Below the pieces are notes generated by a model. It made no database searches and was not told the origin of the DNA. It saw only the letters and a program-made list of their open reading frames with translations. Shown in pieces: positions 1 to 8,685 of a stretch of DNA of 64,000 nucleotides. The translations under genes and the position numbers were made by a program. How positions within the stretch are numbered: the first letter of the stretch is position 1; each line of letters begins with the position of its first letter. The stretch is from Lustribacter sp965277075 (GTDB lineage Bacteria > Vulcanimicrobiota > Vulcanimicrobiia > Vulcanimicrobiales > Vulcanimicrobiaceae): assembly GCA_965277075.1 (NCBI GenBank), contig OZ255707.1:2418001-2482000 (forward strand), written 5' to 3'.

Positions 1-14
1 CGAGCATTTCGTAC

Positions 15-815
15 GTGATTGAACAGCATGGGGCGTTGCGTATCATCGCAATCGTCAACCAAAAGGGCGGCGTCGGAAAGAGTACAACTGCCGTCAACCT
101 CGGTGCATCGCTCGCCTTGCTAGGCGAGCGAGTGCTACTGGTCGATATCGATCCGCAGGGTAATACCACGACCGGCGTCGGCATCGATAAGCGTACCCTC
201 GCGAGCGACGCCTACGCCGTGCTCCTCGAGCACGCCGCGATCGCGGATGTGGCCCAACCCACCGATGTGGAAAACCTGTGGATCGTTCCGGCGACACTTC
301 GCCTGGCCGGCGCCGAAATCGAACTCGTCGGCGCGCCGCATCGCGAGAAGCGCTTGCAAGAAGCGCTCGAACCGGTTCGTTCGTCGTTTGACTACGTGCT
401 GATCGATTGTCCGCCGTCACTCGGACTGTTGACCGTAAATGCACTCTGCGCGGCGCGCGAGACGATCATTCCGGTGCAGGCCGAATACTACGCGCTCGAA
501 GGTCTCTCGCAGTTGACGACGATCGTCGAGCGCGTCCGCGCCGATCTCAATCCGCACCTCGCCATCTTCGGCGTGCTGATCACGATGTTTGACGGCCGCA
601 CGCGCTTGGCGACGGAGGTGCTCGACGAAGTGCATCGCTTCTTTCCCGAACGGGTGTTTCACACGCAAATTCCGCGCAACATTCGTTTGTCTGAAGCGCC
701 GTCGTACGGCAAGCCGGCCGTTCTCTTCGATCCGAAAAGCCGCGGCGCGCAAGCCTATATCCTGCTCGCGCGCGAGACGATCGGCGGCATCGGTTCGGTC
801 GAGGCGCTCGCCTAG
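15..815 (+). CDS. parA: ParA/Soj chromosome-partitioning ATPase
   Basis: ParA-type ATPase of 266 residues that works with ParB to segregate the chromosome origin region on the nucleoid. The deviant Walker A motif KGGVGKST is at residues 17-24, followed by DIDPQGNTT near residue 44 and the Walker B-like IDCPPS near residue 130; all are standard for the family. The start is GTG at 15, so an upstream start outside the window is possible; a TTG at 36, just before the first beta strand, is an alternative. The stop overlaps the parB start codon (TAGTGA), so the two are translationally coupled. Full family length; identification is secure. Confidence 0.96.
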   Translation: MIEQHGALRIIAIVNQKGGVGKSTTAVNLGASLALLGERVLLVDIDPQGNTTTGVGIDKRTLASDAYAVLLEHAAIADVAQPTDVENLWIVPATLRLAGAEIELVGAPHREKRLQEALEPVRSSFDYVLIDCPPSLGLLTVNALCAARETIIPVQAEYYALEGLSQLTTIVERVRADLNPHLAIFGVLITMFDGRTRLATEVLDEVHRFFPERVFHTQIPRNIRLSEAPSYGKPAVLFDPKSRGAQAYILLARETIGGIGSVEALA

Positions 816-1669
816 TGACCGCACCGAAACGCGGCCTCGGACGCGGGCTCGGCGCACTGCTCGGCGAGCCGGTTGCGCCGGCGCCGCCGTTCGGACGCGG
901 GCTCGTCCACGTTCCCGTCACGGCGATCTCGCCGAATCCGCATCAGCCGCGCGTCACGTTCGAACCGCAAGCGCTCGACGAACTCCGCGCGTCGATCGCC
1001 GAGTTTGGTGTGCTCGTTCCGATCATCGTGCGCAAACTCGAAGGCGAAAAGTACGAGTTGATCGCCGGCGAGCGCCGCTGGCGTGCGTCGGCCGCCGCGG
1101 GTCTCGCGACGATTCCCGCGATGGTGCGCAGCGCCGACGATCGCGAGTCGCTCGAAGTCGCCATCGTTGAGAATCTGCAACGCGAAAATCTCGACCCGCT
1201 GGAAGAAGCGATGGGCTTTGCACACTTGATGGAAGCGCACGACTTCACCCAAGAACAAGTCGCGGGACGCGTCGGTCGAAGCCGGCCGGCCGTCGCTAAC
1301 GCGCTGCGCTTGCTGACGCTTTCCGATGCGATCAAAGCGCTCGTGCGCGACGGCAAGCTCAGTGCCGGAGCGGCGCGCGCACTCCTAGCGATTCCGCCCG
1401 AACGACGCGAGGCGGTCGCGCGCCGCGTCGCAGCAGAAGGGCTCAGCGTTCGCGCGATCGAGGCGTTGGCCCGCGAGCCCGTCGCACGTTCGCGCCCCGA
1501 AACTCCGAACGACGCGGAGACGCGTGCGCTCGTCGACCGGTTGCGCTATCGTTTCGCGACGGCGGTTGCGCTCACGCGACGCGAACGCGGCGGCTCGATC
1601 GAGATTCGCTACGCGAGCGATGACGAATTGATGCGGATCGTGGACGTGTTGCTGGGCGACACTTCGTAA
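815..1669 (+). CDS. parB: ParB/Spo0J partition protein
   Basis: ParB-family CTPase and DNA-binding protein of 284 residues that loads at parS sites and spreads on DNA, partnering the ParA encoded just upstream. The ParB/Srx box NPHQPR is near residue 41, the GERRWRA nucleotide-binding box near 84 and ENLQREN near 118. A helix-turn-helix that would read parS follows at about 145-170 (TQEQVAGRVGRSRPAV), then a short C-terminal dimerisation segment. The GTG start overlaps the parA stop. Length and domain order match chromosomal ParB. I did not find a clear parS site in the window. Confidence 0.96.
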   Translation: MTAPKRGLGRGLGALLGEPVAPAPPFGRGLVHVPVTAISPNPHQPRVTFEPQALDELRASIAEFGVLVPIIVRKLEGEKYELIAGERRWRASAAAGLATIPAMVRSADDRESLEVAIVENLQRENLDPLEEAMGFAHLMEAHDFTQEQVAGRVGRSRPAVANALRLLTLSDAIKALVRDGKLSAGAARALLAIPPERREAVARRVAAEGLSVRAIEALAREPVARSRPETPNDAETRALVDRLRYRFATAVALTRRERGGSIEIRYASDDELMRIVDVLLGDTS

Positions 1670-2475
1670 TGGGGCGGGCGCTCACCGCGGCGCTGATCGT
1701 CCTGGTGGCTCCGAGAGCGCTCGCCGCCACGCCCACGCCCGTGCAGGCGCCGGCGGAGATCGTGCACCGGTATCTCGCCGCGTTGCAGGCGAAGCATTAT
1801 GGCGATGCGTTGCGGCTGCTCGACGCGCACGAGCGAGCGTACTTTCGCACGCCGGCGAACTTCGCCAGCGGCTTCGAAGCCGACGGTTTTGCGTTACGTG
1901 ATTTCGCCGTGATCGGTGTGTATGGCAGGCCGACGTCGCGAATCGTCGTCGCGCGCGAACGGATCGCCGTCGTCGATCCCGCCCACGACGCACGCGTTAC
2001 GACATCGGTAACGGTCCCCTATCTCGTGAGCGGGAACGGTATGCGTGCCCGTATCGTCGACGCCGGGCGGCCTTGGCGCGCGCTTTCCTCGGGTGCGTCG
2101 GGCGCAGCGGGGAATCTGCGCGTCACGGTAAAACGGCTTGCGCTCTACGCGCGCATGATTCGTATCGTCGTAACGATGCAGAACACCGGCAGCCGTTTCG
2201 TCACCGTCTTACCGTATGGCCGCAGCATCTTGCGCGACAACGTCGGCGCGGTGTACCGCCCGCTCGAAACGACCGACTGGCACCTAACGGACCGCCAGCT
2301 GTTCCTGGGAATCCGGCTCGCGCCGAATACGCGGTATACCGGGGCGATCACATTCGTTTCACCGCCTCTCGACGACCGGGTGCGCCGGTTTTCGCTCACG
2401 CTCGGCCCCAGCGTCCGCGATGGGGGAGACGCGCCGTTTTCCGTCGATGTCGACGGCGTCGTCGCGCGCAGCTGA
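1669..2475 (+). CDS. exported protein of unknown function
   Basis: A 268-residue protein not matched to a named family. The first 20 residues are a signal peptide ending in ALAA, so it is predicted to cross the inner membrane. Residues of about 25-75 look like a small NTF2-like or DUF4878-type fold (EIVHRYLAAL, ALRLLD). The C-terminal half (about 145-265) is beta-rich with an immunoglobulin-like pattern similar to DUF4352 exported proteins; both assignments are tentative. The ATG overlaps the parB stop (TAATG), so it is co-transcribed with parAB, which does not by itself suggest a role in partition. Confidence 0.75.
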   Translation: MGRALTAALIVLVAPRALAATPTPVQAPAEIVHRYLAALQAKHYGDALRLLDAHERAYFRTPANFASGFEADGFALRDFAVIGVYGRPTSRIVVARERIAVVDPAHDARVTTSVTVPYLVSGNGMRARIVDAGRPWRALSSGASGAAGNLRVTVKRLALYARMIRIVVTMQNTGSRFVTVLPYGRSILRDNVGAVYRPLETTDWHLTDRQLFLGIRLAPNTRYTGAITFVSPPLDDRVRRFSLTLGPSVRDGGDAPFSVDVDGVVARS

Positions 2476-2479
2476 GGGC

Positions 2480-3097
2480 ATGGGACCCTCACGCGACGCG
2501 CTCGCCGGTGTGTACGCACTCGTCGAACCACGCCGGCATCCGGAGCCGCTGGCGTACGTCGACGCGCTCCTCCGCGGCGGTATCCGCCTCGTTCAAGTGC
2601 GTGCGAAAGACGGCTGCGAGCCGGCACTCCTCGACGCGATCGTCACGCGCGTCCGCGCCGCCGGCGGCGCGACGATCGTTAACGACGATGTCCTGCTGGC
2701 GGAACGCGCCGACGGCGTGCACCTCGGGCAAGCCGATGCCGCCGCGCACGACGTGAGAGCGCTGCGCGCCAGGTTCCGTACGTGGATCATCGGTCTCTCG
2801 TGCGGAACGCCCGCCGAGGCGCGCGCCGCCGGTCCGGCGATCGACTATGTTGGCGTCGGCCCGATCTTTGTGACCGGCTCGAAAGCGGACGCCGGCGGTC
2901 CGATCGGCGTCAACGGCGTTCATGCCGTCGTCATCGCAACGCTGCTGCCGGTCGCGGCGATCGGCGGCATCACCCTCGCATCGCTCGAACGCGTGCGTGA
3001 GACGGGTGCCGTGATGGCCGCGGTCATCTCCGCGCTCGCACTCGCCTCAGATCCGGAAGCGACCGCCCGCGCATTCGTGCGCCGGTGGAGCGCATAG
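2480..3097 (+). CDS. thiE: thiamine-phosphate synthase
   Basis: Joins HMP pyrophosphate and the thiazole phosphate to give thiamine phosphate, in the cytosol. It is a TIM-barrel protein of 205 residues with the family landmarks LVQVRAKD (substrate pocket), IVNDD and GVHLGQ, the phosphate-binding VGVGPIF, and AIGGIT near the end. An in-frame ATG lies 60 bases upstream inside the preceding gene, but the ATG at 2480, preceded by GAGG, gives the usual family start. It overlaps or abuts the thiD-like gene downstream, as expected for a thiamine operon. Confidence 0.92.
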   Translation: MGPSRDALAGVYALVEPRRHPEPLAYVDALLRGGIRLVQVRAKDGCEPALLDAIVTRVRAAGGATIVNDDVLLAERADGVHLGQADAAAHDVRALRARFRTWIIGLSCGTPAEARAAGPAIDYVGVGPIFVTGSKADAGGPIGVNGVHAVVIATLLPVAAIGGITLASLERVRETGAVMAAVISALALASDPEATARAFVRRWSA

Positions 3098-3867
3098 TGG
3101 ATTCGCCGTCGGCGAATCCGGTCGTCGCGGCGGTCGGAACGACGCACCCGTACGCGAGTTCGGGAATGCTACTCGAACTCACGGCACTGCGCGCGCTGGG
3201 CGTTCGCCCTGTCGCGATCGTCGCGGGCGTCAGCGCGCAAGACGCGGCGCACGTCTACGCGCGTGAGGCGGTCACCCCGGCGACGATCCAGCGGCAATTC
3301 ACCGCGCTTGCGCCCAGCGGCGTTGCGGCGTTCACCGTCGGCGCGCTGTTGGACGCTGCGTCGGTTCGCGCGGTTGCCGCCGGCGTCGCTGCGTTCCGCG
3401 TCCCGGTGGTGTGCGACCCGGTGATCGCGTCCAGCGGCGGCGACCGTCTCGCCGACGACGCGACGATCGGCGCATTACGCGAAACGCTGTTCGGCGTCTG
3501 TACGTTGATCACGCCGAACCTTGACGAAGCGGGGTTGTTGACCGGCGCACCGGTTCGCACGCTGGCCGACGCGCGCGTTGCCGCGCCGGCGCTACTCGCG
3601 CTCGGTGCCGCCGCGGTCCTCATTACCGGCGGACATCTGGACGGAACCCCTTGCGATGTGTTCGCCGACCGCTCGCAGTTCGTCGAATATCGAGCTCCGC
3701 GCATTGCTACCGAGATGCGCGGAACCGGATCGTTGCTCTGCGCAGCGATCGCCGCGCGGCTCGCATTCGGCGATCCGCTCGACGAAGCGATCTCGGCGGC
3801 GCGCACATTCGTGCGCGCGCACATTGCGAACGCATCGCCGTTCGCGGGGATGCGTGTTGCGTATTAA
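3097..3867 (+). CDS. thiD: ThiD-like HMP-phosphate kinase, divergent
   Basis: Ribokinase-fold protein of about 256 residues placed directly after thiE, so a hydroxymethylpyrimidine (phosphate) kinase is the natural call. The core pattern is present: VVCDPVIASSGG, LITPNLDEA, VLITGGH, and a C-terminal GTGS anion hole. Two signatures are altered. The N-terminal substrate motif, usually GSDxSGGAGIQAD, reads GTTHPYASSGM, and the usual GTGC catalytic cysteine is replaced by serine (GTGSLLC, with a cysteine three residues later). GTG at 3097 overlaps the thiE stop; GTG at 3085 is an alternative. It may be a divergent HMP kinase or a relative with another substrate. Confidence 0.78.
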   Translation: MDSPSANPVVAAVGTTHPYASSGMLLELTALRALGVRPVAIVAGVSAQDAAHVYAREAVTPATIQRQFTALAPSGVAAFTVGALLDAASVRAVAAGVAAFRVPVVCDPVIASSGGDRLADDATIGALRETLFGVCTLITPNLDEAGLLTGAPVRTLADARVAAPALLALGAAAVLITGGHLDGTPCDVFADRSQFVEYRAPRIATEMRGTGSLLCAAIAARLAFGDPLDEAISAARTFVRAHIANASPFAGMRVAY

Positions 3868-3883
3868 CGAATCGCATCCGGTC

Positions 3884-4867
3884 ATGGAAACGCTGCAGCG
3901 CACGCGTGTTGTGTCGGGAATCCGCCCGACCGGGCGCCTTCACATCGGCCACTTGGTCGGTACACTCGAACAGTGGGTCGAGCTGCAACGCAACAACGAC
4001 GTGTTCTTTGAGATCGCGGACGTGCATGCGTTCACCACCGGCTTCGATGAGCCGCAAGCGATTCGCGACGTTCGGGAAGACGTGGTCCTGGACTGGCTCG
4101 CCGCCGGAGTCGACCCATCGCAAGCGACGATCTTCTTGCAATCGGCGACGCCGGAAATTCTCGAGCTGCAGACGCTGCTCTCGATGATCGTTCCCCTCTC
4201 GTGGCTGCAGCGGATTCCCACCTACAAAGATCAGATCGAAGCCCTGGGTACGGAGATATCGACCTACGGATTCCTCGGCTATCCGCTCTTGCAGCTTTGC
4301 GATATCGCCGCTTTTCGCGGCTCGAAGGTCCCGGTCGGGCGCGACCAGCTCGCGCACCTGGAAGTCGGGCGCGAGATCGTACGTCGCTTCAATCATCTCT
4401 ATGGGCCGACGCTCGTCGAACCGGCGGCCCTGCTCTCCGAGTACCCGGCCGTTCCCGGCACCGACGGTCGCAAGATGTCGAAGTCGTACCACAACACGAT
4501 CGACATCGCCGACGATGAGGAAGCGACGCGCAAGAAGATTCGCTCGTCGCTCACCGATCCGAAGAAGATTCGCCGTAACGATCCCGGTGAGCCGGAAATC
4601 TGTCCCGTCTACGCGCTACATCACCTGTGCAATGCTGAGCGCGTTCCCTGGATTCGCGATCACTGTCGCAGCGGCGAACTCGGCTGCGTCGATTGCAAAA
4701 CCGAACTCGCGGACACGATGAACGCGTGGCTGCGGCCGCTGCGCGAACGTCGCGCGTCGTTCGATCGCGCGACGATCGATCGCATCGTCGCCGAAGGTAC
4801 CGAACGTGCGCGTATCATCGCGGGCGAAACGATCCGCGACGTCAAGCGCGCGATGAAAATGCTATAG
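3884..4867 (+). CDS. trpS: tryptophanyl-tRNA synthetase
   Basis: Class Ic aminoacyl-tRNA synthetase of 327 residues that charges tRNA-Trp. The ATP-binding HIGH motif is at residues 20-23 and KMSKS at 197-201. The dimer and tryptophan-binding region (TYGFLGYPLLQ) lies between them. The frame stays open upstream into thiD, but the ATG at 3884 gives the standard start (about 10 residues before GIRPTG). The gene ends at the edge of a lower-GC island carrying a restriction-modification system, and the last bases of trpS mark a sharp change in composition. Confidence 0.96.
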   Translation: METLQRTRVVSGIRPTGRLHIGHLVGTLEQWVELQRNNDVFFEIADVHAFTTGFDEPQAIRDVREDVVLDWLAAGVDPSQATIFLQSATPEILELQTLLSMIVPLSWLQRIPTYKDQIEALGTEISTYGFLGYPLLQLCDIAAFRGSKVPVGRDQLAHLEVGREIVRRFNHLYGPTLVEPAALLSEYPAVPGTDGRKMSKSYHNTIDIADDEEATRKKIRSSLTDPKKIRRNDPGEPEICPVYALHHLCNAERVPWIRDHCRSGELGCVDCKTELADTMNAWLRPLRERRASFDRATIDRIVAEGTERARIIAGETIRDVKRAMKML

Positions 4868-5183
4868 TTATTTTGGCTTAACAGTAAGGTCTTGAGTTTG
4901 GGGCAGTGGGATACCAGGTTCGTGAAATTGCGTAGGGCGAATTTCCCCATTCGGGCAAAGTCGCGCACGTTCAATAAAGGTCGATTCCTTTCGACGCTCG
5001 GGTCGGCATCAGGCTCGACGCCGTCAGCGTCATCGTCGGGCGCAGATAGCATTGGTCCGGTCGGCGAGTCTGGACCGATGTTTGCCGTATCCTCACCCAT
5101 GAGATAACCGTGGATGACGCGCCAGCGGTTTGTCTCCTTGCCCTTACCTACAAAGTCCGCGATCTTCGCAAATCGCGTCGCCG
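4868..5183. other. tail of the low-GC island beside trpS; weak minus-strand ORF
   Basis: This stretch holds no convincing gene. A minus-strand frame opens with TTG at 5187, overlapping the stop of the endonuclease gene, and stays open to 4660, well inside trpS on the opposite strand. Its first 100 residues or so (ATRFAKIADFVGKGKETNR, then an acidic stretch rich in Asp and Pro) could be a real or decayed protein, but the remainder is antisense to trpS. It may be a gene fragment that lost its stop when the island joined trpS. A 71-codon plus-strand frame at 4892-5107 is probably its shadow. Confidence 0.35.
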
Positions 5184-5684
5184 TCAAATCGATGACCGAG
5201 TTTGATCATCAGCGTCAACGCCTATCATCGCAATAGGCAATGTTATTGAAAGTTTTGCCGACGGAAGCTCGCGTTTTGCACGCTCGAAATTCACTACGTT
5301 TTGGTCGATCCGCTTCGCAAGTTCGTACATCGGGACAATCGAGACCCCAACGTTAATGGCCTCGGCACTATAGCCCAACTGCACTTCGACTTGAATACTG
5401 ATATCCGCGAATGTTTTTCGAAAAGCGGCCTTTAGTTGCGAGCCTGCAATATTAGTCGCTAGCGGATGATAGTCCCAACCGTGGTCGACGGCGAGCCGAC
5501 GGTCAAAGTATGTGTTTAGCACCTGCTGGACAACATCTAGGCGTTTAACTTTCGCCGACTTTGAAGGCCAGATGAAAATTGGGGCTTCCTGCAATATGTC
5601 CGTCAATTCGGCCCAAGCGACCTCGTAATTACGGTGCTGCAATACCTCCTCAGCGTACCGATAAGAATACACGGAAAGCCTCAA
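5184..5684 (-). CDS. type II restriction endonuclease, BglII/BstYI-like
   Basis: A 166-residue protein resembling the BglII/BstYI family of restriction enzymes. The family core is visible: an active-site strand VEVQLG near residue 104, whose Glu-x-Gln arrangement fits the catalytic E and Q of this family, then INVGVSIVP, NFERAK and the terminal LPIAMIGVD. Characterised members are roughly 200-220 residues, so this one is somewhat short, mainly at the N-terminus. It lies directly downstream of, and overlaps by 4 bases, a DNA methyltransferase gene. Known family members cut at sites with a GATC core; the site here is not known. Composition is clearly less GC-rich than the chromosome. Confidence 0.8.
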   Translation of the reverse strand: MRLSVYSYRYAEEVLQHRNYEVAWAELTDILQEAPIFIWPSKSAKVKRLDVVQQVLNTYFDRRLAVDHGWDYHPLATNIAGSQLKAAFRKTFADISIQVEVQLGYSAEAINVGVSIVPMYELAKRIDQNVVNFERAKRELPSAKLSITLPIAMIGVDADDQTRSSI

Positions 5685-6547
5685 CTCTTGTGGCCGCCAT
5701 AGGGCAGCGTTGGGTCATAAACCGGTTTATTCATTGGTCGCGTTCGCAGTGTACCGGCGCGCAAAGCGTGGATGCGCTCCCACGCCATCTCGACATATTC
5801 GCGTACCACATCGCAGCCACTACCTCGGCGGTCATGCATCAAGGCGGCGACAACTGAAGAGCCAACCCCCATATAGGGATCGAGTACAACGTCACCTGGA
5901 TTTGTGAAAGCAAGAACGAGCCGCTCCACGAGTTCAACTGGAAATTGACAAGGATGAGGCGTCTTTTCGACATGGTTGAATTTAACGTTCGGGATGGTCC
6001 AAACATCGGTAGGGTTTTTCCCTAACGGATGACCGCTCAGTTCGCCGCGACGCGGCCCTTTGAAATATTTCTTGCCAGGATACTTTGATGGTATGCGGAT
6101 CGCGTCAAGATTGAAGACGTAGTCATCGCCCTTAGTCCACCACAAAATCGTCTCGTAACGACCGGAAAGGCGCTTCGTGCCGTGTAGGCCGTGCTCGAAG
6201 TGCCAAATGATGCGATTGCGTAGTTTTAGGCCGTGATCCCGAAAAATGTGATAGAGGACCATGTCGAGCGGAAATATCTCGCCGTTAACGACGTGGTTTC
6301 CAACCTGCCAACAAATAGAGCCTCTAGGCGCAAGAACGCGCACGCATTCCGAGATGACCTGGGCTTGAGCGCAAACGTAGTCGTCGAGAGTCGATTTCTT
6401 TTCGTAACGCTTCCGAATGTTGTACGGCGGCGAAGTCACGACAAGTTGTATCGACTCGTCGGATACATCGCGGAGAAACTTAAGATTGTCGACGCACGCC
6501 ATACGCGCACCAGGGTCAGTTTGAAGTCGGTGAACCGTGTTGCGCAT
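5681..6547 (-). CDS. DNA methyltransferase, beta class (N4-cytosine or N6-adenine)
   Basis: A 288-residue S-adenosylmethionine-dependent DNA methyltransferase, the protective partner of the endonuclease gene it overlaps. The catalytic motif IV TSPPYN is at residues 38-43, and the AdoMet-binding motif I DPYMGVGSS follows at about 223-231. That order, catalytic motif first, defines the beta class. The TSPPY form of motif IV is frequent among N4-cytosine enzymes but does not decide the modified base. The segment of about 90-210 between the motifs is the likely target-recognition region. Start ATG at 6547; a second ATG at codon 16 is possible. Lower GC than flanking genes suggests transfer. Confidence 0.9.
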   Translation of the reverse strand: MRNTVHRLQTDPGARMACVDNLKFLRDVSDESIQLVVTSPPYNIRKRYEKKSTLDDYVCAQAQVISECVRVLAPRGSICWQVGNHVVNGEIFPLDMVLYHIFRDHGLKLRNRIIWHFEHGLHGTKRLSGRYETILWWTKGDDYVFNLDAIRIPSKYPGKKYFKGPRRGELSGHPLGKNPTDVWTIPNVKFNHVEKTPHPCQFPVELVERLVLAFTNPGDVVLDPYMGVGSSVVAALMHDRRGSGCDVVREYVEMAWERIHALRAGTLRTRPMNKPVYDPTLPYGGHKS

Positions 6548-6982
6548 CTCGTCCTAATTCGAAATAGCGGCGGTGCGGATCCTTCCGGGTTCGGACGGCC
6601 CGCTGACGCATTGCCGAAGTGCAAAAAGGCGGACCGACATCCGCAGTCTCGGCATGGGTCCTATGTTTGTCCACGGTAAGTGCGTATCAGGTCGGAATGC
6701 CATACGGTAGGCACACTCTTTGCGGTTGACGATGGGCAAATCAATGTGGTTTCGTCTGGCGATGTCAGTGACCCCGTCCGATATCCCGGATTAGACGTTC
6801 AATTCATCCAGCTGGAATAATGTCAACAGATGCGGCTTATGCTTCCCTGATAAGACTTTCAATAAAGACAGGCGTCGCCGTTGACCGGCGCAATTGAATT
6901 GACGTTGGCGGGCACGATTCGTACGCGTCCGATGGGCAAGGACGTGTACGAACCGCAGGGCGCCGTCGCTCTAGCGCCGCCG
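6548..6982. other. gap between methyltransferase and glgP; no gene identified
   Basis: These 435 bases hold no gene I can support. The part to about 6860 shares the low GC of the restriction-modification island and probably contains the promoter for the methyltransferase, although no clear -10/-35 pair stands out. From about 6870 the composition returns to the high-GC chromosomal type, so the right island boundary is placed there. A short high-GC plus-strand frame (about 6905-7010) reads like coding sequence but has no start or recognisable family. No direct repeats matching the trpS side of the island were seen. Confidence 0.5.
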
Positions 6983-8668
6983 TTATGCGACGGCGACGAC
7001 GATCTCGCGTGAACGGTGCGTCGCAGCGTCGCGATAGGCGTTGACGACGTATTCACGTACCATCCGTTCGGTCGTGAAGTAGGATCCGTTAACCGCGACC
7101 GCGTAGCGGCGAACATCGTCGAACGCGCGCGGATCGGCGTAGTAGAGCCCCACGACGCGGTCGAGCGTGCGGTACAGCGCTGCAGCATCGTCGTCCGGCG
7201 AGCCGTCGGTGCCGCCGACCGCCCAACCCGTGCGGCCGTCGACGTTGCCTTCGATCCACCAACCGTCGAGAATCGAGACACTCGGGACACCGTTGAGCGC
7301 CGCCTTCATGCCGCTCGTTCCCGAGGCTTCCTCGGGCCGGCGCGGCGTATTGAGCCACACGTCCACACCGGCGACGAGTTGCTTGGCGAGCGCCATGTCG
7401 TAGTTCGCGAGATACACCGCGCGTACGTCGGTGCCGATCGCGCGAATCGCGTCGTACACGCGCCGAATGAGCGCTTTCCCGAGATCGTCGTGCGGGTGTG
7501 CTTTGCCGCCGTAGACGACTTGAATCGCGCCGTGTTGGCGGGCGATCGCGCGCAGCCAATCCGGATTGCTGAAGAGCAGATCAGCACGCTTGTACGTTGC
7601 GGCGCGGCGCGCAAAACCGATGGTGAATACATTCGGATCGAAGTCGGCTTCGGTGCGTTCGCGGATTTCCGCGAAGAGCGCGCGCTTCGCGACATCGTGC
7701 GCTGCGCGAACGTCCTCAAGCGGAATCCCGATCGCTTGACGCAGGCGGAAATTGTCCGCGCGCCAGCCCGGCAACGCGCGATCGTACAGCGTTGCAAACG
7801 CCGGTGCGACCCAGGTTCCGGCATGAACGCCGTTCGTGATCGCGACGATGTCGTGACCGGGGAACATCGTGCGTGAGACTTCGGCGTGTTTCATCGCGAC
7901 GGCGTTGCAAAAGCCCGACCCACGTAATGCGAGCAACGTCATGTTTAATTCGCCGCCGAGTTCCCCGAGCCGTTCGAGTGAAGCCACGACGTCGCGATCG
8001 AGCGTACTTTCAACAAGGTCACGACCGAAACGATCGTGGCCGGCCGGAACAGGGGTATGGGTGGTGAAGACGCACGCGTCGCGGACGGCGGCGAGATCGC
8101 CATGATGCTGTGCGTAGAGGGCGGGTACGACCAGGGCGCTATGCCCCTCGTTCATGTGGTAACGCACGATATTGCCGCGCGTTGCAGCATCGACGATCGC
8201 CTTGCCGGCAAGTCCCAACACGGCTTCTTGCGCGAGGCGGTAGCGGAGGTCGCCTCCGTAGAGGCTGTTCGTGAGCGCGCGGTCCCACGGATCGTTCGGC
8301 GCAACGTCGGTATCGAGCAGATACACCGGTACCGTCGAGCCGGTGCAGCCTTCGACGATCGCGCGCCACGCTCGTACGTGCACGCGACGGCCTTCGATCG
8401 TGATGTCCGCTGAAACGTCGGCGAGCTCGAGCCGGCCGGCGGGCGTCCACGGATCGGAGGCTTCCGTCTGCACGCCGTTTTCATCGAGCGATTGACGGTA
8501 ATAGCCGCGGTGGTAGACGAGCGTTACCGCCGCGACCGGTACTCCGGCATCCGCGATCGCGCGCAGGGTGTCGCCCGCGAGGATGCCGAGACCACCGCTG
8601 TAGGTCGGCATCGTTTCATCGATTGCGATTTCCATCGAGAAGTATGCGATGGTCGGGATTTCTTTCAC
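6983..8668 (-). CDS. glgP: alpha-glucan (glycogen) phosphorylase
   Basis: Releases glucose 1-phosphate from glycogen or maltodextrin by phosphorolysis with pyridoxal phosphate. The N-terminus (FSMEIAIDETMPTYSGGLGI) is characteristic of the bacterial alpha-glucan phosphorylase group. The PLP-lysine motif EASGTSGMK is present with K at residue 455, followed by LDGWW. At 561 residues it belongs to the short form; the long form of about 850 residues has extra C-terminal sequence. The start is GTG at 8668, preceded by GAGGTG. No other glycogen gene lies nearby. An inverted repeat just upstream (8686-8708) could be a control site. Confidence 0.93.
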   Translation of the reverse strand: MKEIPTIAYFSMEIAIDETMPTYSGGLGILAGDTLRAIADAGVPVAAVTLVYHRGYYRQSLDENGVQTEASDPWTPAGRLELADVSADITIEGRRVHVRAWRAIVEGCTGSTVPVYLLDTDVAPNDPWDRALTNSLYGGDLRYRLAQEAVLGLAGKAIVDAATRGNIVRYHMNEGHSALVVPALYAQHHGDLAAVRDACVFTTHTPVPAGHDRFGRDLVESTLDRDVVASLERLGELGGELNMTLLALRGSGFCNAVAMKHAEVSRTMFPGHDIVAITNGVHAGTWVAPAFATLYDRALPGWRADNFRLRQAIGIPLEDVRAAHDVAKRALFAEIRERTEADFDPNVFTIGFARRAATYKRADLLFSNPDWLRAIARQHGAIQVVYGGKAHPHDDLGKALIRRVYDAIRAIGTDVRAVYLANYDMALAKQLVAGVDVWLNTPRRPEEASGTSGMKAALNGVPSVSILDGWWIEGNVDGRTGWAVGGTDGSPDDDAAALYRTLDRVVGLYYADPRAFDDVRRYAVAVNGSYFTTERMVREYVVNAYRDAATHRSREIVVAVA

Positions 8669-8685
8669 GCCTTCACCTCGTATCG

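Noticed and set aside
4892..5107. 71-codon plus-strand frame after trpS
   Set aside because: It has low-complexity Ser/Ala/Gly sequence and a minus-strand alternative in the same place; neither is strong enough to call.
6233..6679. 148-codon plus-strand frame across the methyltransferase
   Set aside because: It is the shadow of the methyltransferase gene, whose TSPPYN and DPYMGVGSS motifs are on the minus strand.
4870..6980. Direct repeats marking the ends of the restriction-modification island
   Set aside because: I compared the trpS-side and glgP-side junctions by eye and saw no matching short repeat, so no transposition or integrase target can be claimed.
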